Shown here in pieces: positions 21,591 through 31,000 of a stretch of DNA of 64,000 bases (position 1 is its first letter; every line of letters starts with the position of its first letter). The stretch is from Flaccisagitta enflata (taxonomy: Eukaryota; Chaetognatha; Sagittoidea; Aphragmophora): positions 85,312,001 through 85,376,000 of the forward strand of contig OZ231127.1 of assembly GCA_965153355.1 (NCBI GenBank), in the 5' to 3' direction. The notes under the pieces are model-generated. The model saw nothing but the letters and a program-made list of their open reading frames with translations, did not search any database and had not been told where the DNA came from. A program made the translations under genes and the position numbers.

Positions 21591-22350
21591 ACATAATGGA
21601 GATGACAATGATGATATCATTGACAAATGTATGATACTAGTGAGAAGTCAGAAGAGACAGGATGAAGATAAAAAAAAACCATGGAGAATTTACGAAAATG
21701 ATGACGATATTGTCGAATCAAGGATGATAAAAAACATTAAGAACATATACAGTTGAGCTTCACTAGAGCGCATTTCAAGGGACTGGGTAAATTAACGCCT
21801 TATAGCAGGGGTGTATATTCTTGAGTCGCTTTTGATTTCCCCCCCCCCCCCCTGCCTTTGATTTTCTTTCCCACGACGCGTCACATCGCCTTTTTATATC
21901 CATGATTTTCTTCCCCATATAGCAATAAAACTATGTAGTTAAGGTTTAAATGGTGTTCAATTGTTTTCTACTAATTGAGTTTTATGATTTGGTACTGTAA
22001 AAAGTTATACTTTCCCCAAATTTCCTTTTTTTTTTCTCTTATTTCCCCTTAGATTTCCTTCCCCATCTCCAGACCCTTTGATTTCCCCCCCCCCCCACCG
22101 GGGGAGGGGGAACTCAAGAATATACAGGCCTGCGATACTGTCGAATCAAGGATGATAAAAAACATTAGGAACATATAGCAAATAACGACAAAGATATTAT
22201 CTATTATAACGAGAAAACGAGGATGATAAAACGCGAAGAACATAACGGAAATGACGGCTATGATATCGTCAAAGATGACGAAAGAAAAAAAAAGAAAATT
22301 CTTGATATTCGGATTCAGTTTTGTGTCAGAGTCAGCGGATTTTTGCCTCA
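21590..22350 (+). repeat. Degenerate repeat array split by an F element
   Basis: A unit with TATTGTCGAATCAAGG, ATGATAAAAAACATTA and GAACATAT occurs at 21708-21752 and again at 22133-22178; looser copies (GAACATAA(T/C)GGA..GATGAC) lie at 21585-21640 and 22225-22290. F copy 21806-22132 lies between. Confidence 0.65.
21806..22132. mobile_element. F-family TIR element
   Basis: Ends CAGGGGTGTATATTCTTGAGT and ACTCAAGAATATACAGGCCTG; internal C-run after TTTTGATTT, ATAAAACTATG, GATTTGGTACTG. Related copies are at 22871 and 36353. The CAGGGGTG end recalls hAT elements, but no target duplication was found. Confidence 0.8.
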
Positions 22351-22358
22351 ACGCGAAT

Positions 22359-22760
22359 CTGAAATGTGGTTAGAATGGAGATGATGAGGCGGAAGTGAAA
22401 GGTTCCATAGGATCAAGGTGCATCTCAAACCTCATTCATTCATTCATTCATTCATTCATTCATTCATTCATTCATGCATTCATTCATTCATTCATTCATT
22501 TATTCATTCATTCATTCATTCATTCATTCATTCATTCATGCATTCATTCATTCATTCAATCTGAAATGTGATTAGAATAGAGATGATGATGCGGAAGTAA
22601 ACAGGCCCAAAGGATCAAGATGTATATACCATTCATTCATTTATGCATTCATTCATGTATTCAGTAATTTATTTATTCAATCATTCACTCATTCATTTAT
22701 TCATTCATCTATTCCTTCTTTCAATCTATCATTCTTTCATTCTTCCATTCTTCCTTCCTT
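22359..22760 (+). repeat. Two-unit higher-order repeat: about 70-bp unit plus (ATTC)n
   Basis: CTGAAATGTG(G/A)TTAGAAT..GAGATGATGA..GCGGAAGT..AGGATCAAG occurs at about 22359 and 22559, each followed by ATTC repeats (22433-22558; 22632-22760 interrupted). Confidence 0.88.
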
Positions 22761-22870
22761 TCATTCATTTTTTCTTTCTATGGTTCTTTACAAAACTTGG
22801 CTTGCTAATCTTTTATTTTTCAATGCATAGATATATGATGGAAAAAACTCAAACATGAAAAAAAAATTTT

Positions 22871-23186
22871 CAGGGGTGTATATAATTGAGTGGCTTTTGA
22901 TTTCCCCCCCCCCCTGCCTTTGATTGTCTTCCCCGCGATGCATGGCATTGCATTACAAATCTATGATATTCTTCCCAATAAAGCATTAAAACAGTGTATT
23001 TAAGGTTTTAATAGTGGTAAATTATGTTTTACTAATCAAGTTTTATGATTTGGTACTGCCAAAAGTTATGTTTTCCCCAAATTTTCTTTTTTTCTCTTTT
23101 TTCACCCTTCCTTTCCCTTCCACATCTCCAAACCCTATGATTTCACCCCCCCCCCCCGGCGGGGGGGGGAAATTATAATTGAGATA
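22871..23186. mobile_element. F-family TIR element, right end worn
   Basis: CAGGGGTGTATATAATTGAG start, C-run, GATTTGGTACTGCCAAAAG and a G-run followed by AATTATAATTGAGA instead of the full right end. Confidence 0.75.
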
Positions 23187-23740
23187 TCTCGGCTTTAAAA
23201 ACCGCCAGATAACTTTGTAAAAAGATCAAATTAATCTACATCGAAGAATCTACAAAAGTGCAATCTGGCACCTGTAGCTTTTTCCGTTTAGAAATGACAA
23301 GCAAATGAGTGAAAACAGTCATTTTGAAATTTGCAAAAAAAAATGATGAGGTAGGATTGAAAGCAAATTAGAGACACCTTCAATTTAGATTATCTCAGCT
23401 TCCGGAGAGGCTAGAGAGTTTTTAAAAAAAAGCAAATTAATCTTTGCCAAAAAATCTACAAGATGGTCACTGTAGCTTTAACCGTTTAGAAATGACAAGC
23501 AAAAAAGTAAAAACATGTCTTTGATATCATTAGTCCATAGGAGTCTAACAAAAGCAGTGGAACCATAGCATGATTTTATGAAAAAAATGGTTTACAAATT
23601 GCCTCCCAAACGTAAAACCGGATAAGTTAATTAAGAAAAAGGTTATGTGAAATACTAGTACAATCAGTAGAATGTTTTATGTGATGTAAGGATGAGAAAT
23701 CAAACAATTCCTCTGTTGATTCTATATTTATTTCCTAGGT
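23187..23740. repeat. Two copies of a roughly 190-bp repeat with the TTTAGAAATGACAAGC module
   Basis: GCAAATTAATCT..AATCTACAA..CTGTAGCTTT..CCGTTTAGAAATGACAAGCAAA occurs at about 23225-23320 and 23415-23510. No gene seen. Confidence 0.7.
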
Positions 23741-23929
23741 AGTACAGGCCTGCAGTTTTCTTTTATGAAACTTGAAAAAAAAACTTAATAGCAGATATCT
23801 GACAAAAAACTTTTGCAATTGAAAAACGCAAATGCAGATTTTACAGATGATCTGTCTGCAAAACGTGACCCCCTTGCCCAAATTGAAACCCCAAACTCTA
23901 GTTCTTTCTATCATGCATTGTTTCATTCT

Positions 23930-24030
23930 GTCCTTCTGTCATTCTTTTATTCTTTCATTCATTCATTCTTTCATTCTTTCATTCTTTCATTCTTAGTTTT
24001 TGTTGTTCTGTCATTCTCTCATTCATGACT
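23930..24030 (+). repeat. (ATTC)n/(TTC)n-rich tract
   Basis: Interrupted CATTCTTT repeats. Confidence 0.85.
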
Positions 24031-24119
24031 TTTAGCACAATGTGTGTACATTGATGAAGCAAAGAATTCTTTTTTTTTTTTTCGTGGTTGGATGGTGGAA
24101 ACAATGGTGAAGAGAAACA

Positions 24120-24280
24120 GTTGAAGGAGAAAAGAAGAAGAAAAAGGAGAGGAGAAAACAGAGATGAAAAGAAGAAAAAGAAGAAGAAGAAGAAGAAAAA
24201 GAAGAAGAAGAAGAAGAAGAAGAAGAAAAAAAAACGAAAAGAAAAAGAAAAGAAAAGAAAAACAAAAACAAGAAAAGAAC
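24120..24280 (+). repeat. (GAA)n purine tract
   Basis: Interrupted GAA and AAAAG repeats; Lys/Arg or Phe/Ser frames are artefacts. Confidence 0.93.
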
Positions 24281-24379
24281 ATTTGAGCAAGGTGCAGGAC
24301 ACATGGACAAGATGAATAAGAGAAACAAAAATCTACAAAAATAGACGGGAGCAGAATGCAAAAAAAAAAAAACAAGGCA

Positions 24380-24978
24380 TACAGGTCAACAATAAGTCAT
24401 CATCTTATTGCGTTATGTCCAGTTATATTTTTTTGGTTCTTTTGAAGATTTGAATTGTGATTTCGTTCCTCAGAATGTAACTATTTAAATAATGTAGTTT
24501 TCATACAAATATGAAATGGAAGGAAGAATGCAGCATTATGAAGACCAAATGAACAAATTCTAGAAGAAACCATGATGCTGTGATGATTTCTAATGCTTTA
24601 CAAAGATTGTGGAATGAGGACTAGGACACAGCTGACAGCTGGTCACTCTTTAAAACTGCTCAATTATTCATTACATTCCAGCTGCTCTCGGTACTAGTTA
24701 GATATTCTCAACTCTGGTAACTTACTGAATGCATTCAAATCCTCCGCGGTGCCTGTCAGTTTTGAATTATTTTTCAATTGAAATGGACACACACTTTGTT
24801 GATCTCGTTTCGTAAATTACTGTCGAACTAGTCAACAGTGTTGACTCAACGTATATTCTGATTTCGTCCTCTAGATTTGTTTCTATTACTAACCTATAAG
24901 TAATGCGAATGAAAAGTTTCCAGAGAACATTTTGATTGATTTTACATGCGAATAACTAATATGCCATGTTTTCTTTTT
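24380..24978. other. No gene recognised
   Basis: Unique-looking AT-rich sequence with no convincing frame or repeat match. Confidence 0.5.
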
Positions 24979-25090
24979 AGATGCGTCTGTCAGAAACGCA
25001 TATCTAAAAGATGCTCTGTCTGTCTGTCCGTCCGTCCGTCCGTCCATCCATCCGTCCGTTGGCTACACCTGTGCAAAAACCGCGTTTCTC
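24979..25090 (+). mobile_element. Family A-like element with a different hairpin
   Basis: TTTTTAGATGCGT-CTGTCAGA-AACGCAT is followed by CTGTCTGTCTGTCCGTCCGTCC. The layout copies family A (T-run, hairpin, GTCC tract) while the hairpin sequence differs. The 3' end was not identified. Confidence 0.5.
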
Positions 25091-25202
25091 GGCTGTTTTG
25101 GCCAAAGTGACATCCTATACTTAATTATATAATCGACAAACGTGTTTTGAGAGCCTCCTCAGTCGTTTCATCTGTCTGTTCGTTCATCTGTATTCCCATC
25201 TA

Positions 25203-25613
25203 CCACGCGTATCAAAAAAAAAGACGCACCTATCTATTAATTGAAAAAACAGATATAGAAAATAATTTTAACTATTTTTGACAAAAACATTTTGAAAGAT
25301 TTTCAAAAAATCTTTCATTCTAGACCAATCCCAGATCTGTATTCCAAACGGTTTAGGAGCTAGAGCTCTGCAAAGAGAAGCACTATTTTGCTAAAATGCA
25401 CTTTTTTCATAGGGATTGCGAAACTGAAATGGGCAATGTCTTCACTCAAACTGATGCCATTTCTAAACGAAAAAAGGTAGCAATACCAGATTGGCGCCAA
25501 ATGAAAGTACTTTCAAAGGGCTTTAAAATGACCTAAGATTTTCTATAGTTTTTTGAAGATTTAGTGGCTAAATCAACCATTTAAAAGTGCGTCTTTTTTT
25601 TTGATACGCGTGG
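25203..25613. mobile_element. G-family TIR element (411 bp)
   Basis: Nearly perfect inverted ends CCACGCGTATC..AAAGACGCAC and GTGCGTCTTT..GATACGCGTGG are flanked by TA (25201-25202, 25614-25615). Interior matches 17579-17985. A Tc1/mariner-type non-autonomous element is inferred. Confidence 0.88.
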
Positions 25614-25772
25614 TATGCTACATATTTAGCACCAAGTTGACCAAACGCGGAGACACAGTCCGGACGCATCACTGCCCAGTCGGGTGAATCAAATCAACAC
25701 TAAAAAAAAGCAGACGGACGGATGGACGGACGGATACATCCTCTCATACAGATGCCATGACTCATCTAGAAA

Positions 25773-25997
25773 ACAAGGCCGGAAACACGACTTCCCAAGT
25801 CGCGTGTGTGTAAGCAGGGAGATTAATGAGAGACGTTTTTTAAGCTATCTGGGACATGGAAGTCATGAGAAAAAAGTCCGTGGTGCTAAACGAATTATCA
25901 ACAGACTTATTATCAACAGACTTATTAAAGTTATCATCAACAGACTAAACCCAAGGACCAACCAAAGGACAGACCAACAAACTGACCAACCATCGTA
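25773..25997 (-). mobile_element. Family A element, diverged
   Basis: ACAAGGCCGGAAACACGACT, AAGTCGCGTGTGTGTAAGCAGGG and ACCAACCAAAGGACAGACC; a 17-bp ATTATCAACAGACTTAT piece is repeated in the middle. The hairpin end is lost. Confidence 0.7.
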
Positions 25998-26285
25998 GCA
26001 ACTTACACAATTGCGAAGAACACAACTGAAAATGTGATGAAGACAAAAAACTTTGGGTAAAGAAAAGAAATTGGGAGGAGGAAGAGGGGAAGGAAGAAGA
26101 GGAGGAAGAAGACGAAGAGGAAGAAGAGGGGGGAGCAAGAAACGAAGTTGGAATGATGAATCGCATTTTTGTCACCGGATGTTTGAGAATTGGGAACTGA
26201 CAAAAGCGGGGGACGCCAACCGTCACCCGCCCTCGACGCTGTGGCGCATGTCTACAGTGAAGAGAACCGGCTGTCAGACTCGCTC

Positions 26286-26459
<174 letters not shown>

Positions 26460-26624
26460 CTTTTTTGTCTGCATCCTGTTTAAAGGGACGCCAACAGAGA
26501 TTTATCATTGTCACTTGGGCCATCCAAAAAACTGTCTCTTAGGACGTCTTCTCCATTTCTCACTCAGCACACATGCAACTTGTGGAAATGAGTTGTACTC
26601 CAATATCAATCCTTTGGTTGTCCA

Positions 26625-26625
26625 C

Positions 26626-26657
<32 letters not shown>

Positions 26658-26711
26658 TTTTTTGTTGTTGTTGTTTCTTGCTGTTCTTGTTATTATTGTT
26701 GTTATTTCTTC

Positions 26712-26772
<61 letters not shown>
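26625..26772 (+). repeat. (GTT)n then (CT)n microsatellites
   Basis: GTT repeats at 26625-26700 (interrupted) and CT at 26715-26772. Confidence 0.95.
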
Positions 26773-26774
<2 letters not shown>

Positions 26775-26980
26775 TGACCTTCCACACCCTATCAACACCC
26801 CCCCTCATCCCCCACCCCTTCCATCATCTAGACAGAGAGAAGCTGTTAGCAATCCTTTTGCTTCTTTTTTTTTCATCTATTTTCCCCGGTGTTTTCTCGG
26901 TTCTACTTCTTGATCTCTCTCGCAAGAATGTTTTTCAAACTCTCTTTTGTTTGACTAACGATAAGGTTGGATTCAACTTT

Positions 26981-27343
26981 TTTTTAGTCGCGTGCTACGC
27001 GACTCTACAACCCGCTTTGTCCGTCCGTCCGTCTATCAGTCCGTCCATCCGTCTGTTCTTCAGTCCGTCCGTCTGTCAAACTTTTTTTCTTTAGAACTTT
27101 ATTTCTTTAGTACTTTAAGTCATTTTAGGTTATATCTAAAACATTCTAAGTCAATCTAAGTCATCCTAAGTCATATCAAGTCATTTTAAGTTACATGTAT
27201 ATTAAGTCGCTTAAGTCAATTCGATCAATTTAGTCATTTAAGTTATTTTACATCATTTTATGTATTATCAAGTTTTTTTAAGTCATTTAAATCATCCTAA
27301 GTTATTTATGTCCCGCACGCGACTTATAGGTGGTGGCCTTGTT
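26981..27343 (+). mobile_element. Family A element with minisatellite core
   Basis: TTTTTAGTCGCGTGCTACGCGACT, GTCCGTCCGTCC tract, diverged (AAGTCATTTT)n and the end GCACGCGACTTATAGGTGGT-GGCCTTGTT. Confidence 0.9.
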
Positions 27344-27696
27344 TTTCAAGAAAGTAAAGAACTCAGCTCGACCTTGATTTCTAGTTTAGCTTCTATTCTT
27401 TTTTTTTTTACCTCAATCAGTCCGGCCCACACAGTTGGTTCGTCTATTTGTTCGTCCGTTCATTATCAATGTCATTTTAAGAATATGATGTATCGAACTG
27501 CCCACGATACTCGATTTAACACGTATCTCTGTCTCTCCGTGTGGTCGATCACGTAATATGTCGAAGTCGATCATGTGATTTGTCGAATATATGAGGCAAA
27601 GATATAAGGCAAAGCGCATTAGTTTTGTCCTTGATCCCTCTTTTTTCCACTGATTTTTTTTTAACTGATTGAAGAAAATTTTCGGAAATGAACTTT
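27344..27696. other. No gene recognised upstream of the DUF2585-like gene
   Basis: A GTTCGTC..TTCGTCCGTTC piece near 27437 may be an A remnant. An upstream exon for an N-terminal membrane segment was looked for and not found. Confidence 0.4.
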
Positions 27697-27894
27697 CTTC
27701 TATTGTTTTACATTGTATAACTCAATTATATACGTCTAATCAAAGAAAAACTCAGTCCAGATATCAAATCAAACCAAACTCAACGAGTTTTCCGTTGGCG
27801 GCGAAACTAAGATTGGATCATCTATATTACTACAATAATACTTGAAATAGTTAAGTAATACGGCACAAATCAATAAAGTAAAAAGAATTTCGCG
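27697..27894 (+). promoter_or_regulatory. Shared upstream segment of both DUF2585-like copies, possible promoter/5' UTR
   Basis: This AT-rich 198 bp is kept next to exon A in both inverted copies. It holds in-frame stops just before the ATG, so it is not coding in that frame. A promoter role is inferred from position only. Confidence 0.3.
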
Positions 27895-28026
27895 ATGGGC
27901 TCGGTGAATGGCAAATGGTGGCCGGTCGTCGTCCCCGATCACTATGGGCCAAGATGCAGTATGCATCCTTTTGATCCTTACAGTCTCACTCATATTCTTC
28001 ATGGAGTTGTATTCTTCCTGTTGTTG
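27895..28026 (+). CDS. Exon A of the DUF2585-like gene
   Basis: This exon encodes 44 residues from ATG (27895-27897) to a phase-0 donor TTG|GTGAGT at 28027. It carries GKWWPVVV and the family block [19 protein letters not shown]. The last 80 or so bases, including the donor, are repeated downstream as a decaying tandem array. If an upstream non-coding exon exists it is not visible. Confidence 0.75.
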
Positions 28027-31000
28027 GTGAGTACCTAACCACCATGAGCCAAGATGCCGTATGCATCCTTTTGATCCTTACAGTCTCACTCTTATTCTTC
28101 ATGGATTTGTATTCTTCCTGTTGTTGGTGAGTACCTGATCACTATGGGCCAAGATGCAGTATGCATCCTTTTGATCCTTACAATCACACTCATATTCTTT
28201 ATAGATTTGTATTCTATCTGTTGTTGGTGTTGTACGCATCCTTTCGATCCTAACAGTCTCACTCATATTCTTTATAAAGTTGTATTCTGCTTCTTTTTTT
28301 CTTTTTTTTTTTTGTTGATAAATACCTGATAACTAGAGACCAAGATGCAGTATGCATCCGTTTAATCCTTACAGTCTCACTCATATTCTTATGGAGTTGT
28401 ATTCTCCCTGTTGATTGTAAGTACCTGATCACTATGGGCCAAGATGCAGTGTGTATTATTTCGATTCTTAGTCTCAATCACATTCTTCACGGAGAAATTT
28501 TCTTTTTTTTTGTTGGTGAGTCTCATTATGAGAAACAAAATCCAGTCTGCATTGACTTTGCCTTTGCGTTTGAGACACCCAAAAAGTAAGATTTCCGATT
28601 GATTATTGAATGTTTTGATATGAAAAAAAGAAGAAAGAACTTGAACTCTAGAAAAACAATAAAAACGACAATAATGAGACGTTTAATTGCGTTATGGAGA
28701 CACAGTGCAACTGAGCAAAAAGAACAAAACTTTTGCCTGAATATTCGAAAACCACTTTGGGCATCATCACTCTGCCTCTGATGATAATGCCCAAAGAGGT
28801 TTTCGAAAATTAAGGCAAAAGCTTTGTTATTTTGGCTCACTTGCACTGGATCTCCATAATGCGACTAAACGTCTTGTTATTATTTTTACTACTATACCGG
28901 TGCTTGCGATGACGATTCGTCACAATAATAACAACAATTGTATAAGACATTCAAAATTCTATAGCCTTCTCACTTTTCACTCAATTGAATACTCTTTTTC
29001 GATTTTTTACCATACGGGCTACCTTGTTTCCACTTGAAAATAACAAGTAATTGTGATGTTGTAGGGATAATTAGCAGGGTGGGGTAGAAATGATTTAAAA
29101 AAAAAAAACTTTCAATGCTTTTGATTTAATTGGCATTCATTGTACATGTATGAAAACTAGCACAAAGGTACGATAGGGATTGAACAGAAGTCAACTCCCT
29201 TTCCCCCCATGCAATGCAAAATCATCCCATTTGCCTCAAGCTGCTCCTTAGTGATCTTGATCCGGCCCCACCCCATTCCTACCCAACTGTCCTTGTCCAG
29301 TGTGCCATTACCGATTTGATCTTCTTCCATTCCTCGTCAAACGACGAATCAACGATCTCGGATCGGCTTCCAAGTTGGTGGACATTTCAGTACGCCGCCA
29401 TTTTGGCCGTCATCTTAGAAATTTTGTGGGAATTCATCGAAAATTCGGATTTCGTGATTCAAAAGTTTCGCACTGCATCCGGAACTTCAAGTAAGCACCA
29501 ATCAAGTAACAGGAGAGGTTCTTTAGTCGCGGACACGCGACTCTACACCCCACTTGGTCAGTCCATTGGCATGCCCATAGGTCCATCCGTCTATTGGTCG
29601 GTCCATCACGGTATATCGGTATGTCGGTATGTCGGCCCGTTACATTTTTGAATTCTGAGCGGTTTTGGCATTTCTGCTCCTGCCCAACCGTCCGCGACTG
29701 GATTGCCGTGCCGGCCTTGTTTTAACGCACGCATCTTTTTACGTTGATGTTTTAGTCAGTTGCATCGGTCCACCCATCAGTCAGACAGTCCCTCGATTTA
29801 TTAGTGGCAATTTGAAAAACTAGACGCAATTTTTTGTGTGGATTCCTCAGTAAATAATGATGAAGAAGCCTTAAAATCCATTACGTATTACGTATTTCTT
29901 GTAATTAGCGCCCCGGGCGCTTTTGAAATTGAAATGAAACATTGTTATTTTAAACCTGCAATAAGCGCCCCCTTTTCACTAATGTCTAAATAATGTTTTA
30001 TGAAATTCACACTTTTGGACAATTTTTTTTATAATTCAAATCAGTAAATCACAAGAAAAGAGGATGTTTTGTTGTATTGCGTCTTGTTCTCATATGTTTT
30101 TTTGCCAAAACATCTTATTTTCAATGAATCTTTTGAGATTTATGTAAAAAATCACTTTTTTTATGAGCTTATTATTTCATGAAAAAGGGGGGGGGCGATG
30201 ATTAGAGGGGGGGCGATAAATGCAAGAAATACGGTGCTTTGAATAGCTTCAAAAACTCTGGCATATGAGCTCTCCCAAAACATTCTAGCTTCAAAACTTA
30301 AGAAGTTATGATGTTTTAAAGACAACCACTCAAAGAGCTATTCAGACTAATCGACGTGAATTGATACAGCTTGTAAATGAGGAGGAATTGTGAATTGGTT
30401 CCATCTTGTTGAGAATTCAAAATACTCCATTTTTCCTTTGAATCTTATTCTATTCATTTGATTTCTCTATTTTGCAGAACATATAAGGGAAGTAGTGCCT
30501 TGTTATCAGGCGAAGAAATTGGCAATCAAGAAAATAAGTAACTTCTAACTTAAGTCAATTCTGAATAACTTGAGCTAAAAATTTCTGCTTGGTCTAGATT
30601 TTTAGAGGTTATGAAACTCTTAAAGATGCTCAAAGATTTCGTATTAAGTTTAAGTTTTTTTTATGTAATCAATAAAAACTGAGCGCCTAATTTTTTTCCA
30701 TTGTTATTCTCACATTTTGGAATCGCAAACCGTTTTGCATGACTGCCCAAGTCCAACTGCGCGCTATCATAAAGGCTGACTTGGTGCATTTTCAGTAGCC
30801 CACTAAGAAAACACACTTTTTCATAGAAAAGTTCTCTATCGAAGAGACATGACTCAAAATCATAAAACTAGATGGTCCATGTAAAAAATTTGGCCATGGG
30901 GCTTCTATAAAGTGTGCCCGCCACATACCCAATTTCCCATTATAAAAGATAGGAGGTTCTGCAGACCAAAATCCTCCTGTACATTTCCTATGGGATATGG

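Larger units (their letters stand above)
29262..30473 (+). repeat. Right arm of the inverted segmental duplication (partner 1-804)
   Basis: Matches the reverse complement of 1-804. It contains exon B, family A copy 29523-29721 (older than the duplication, since both arms have it) and E element 29891-30234 (absent from the left arm, so inserted later or lost there). Confidence 0.9.

Noticed and set aside
30478-30540. Cassette exon after TTTGCAG in intron B-C
   Set aside because: Would add lysine-rich residues between the conserved FR and YRGDS motifs, where family members have only a few residues, and hits a stop unless a weak donor is used.
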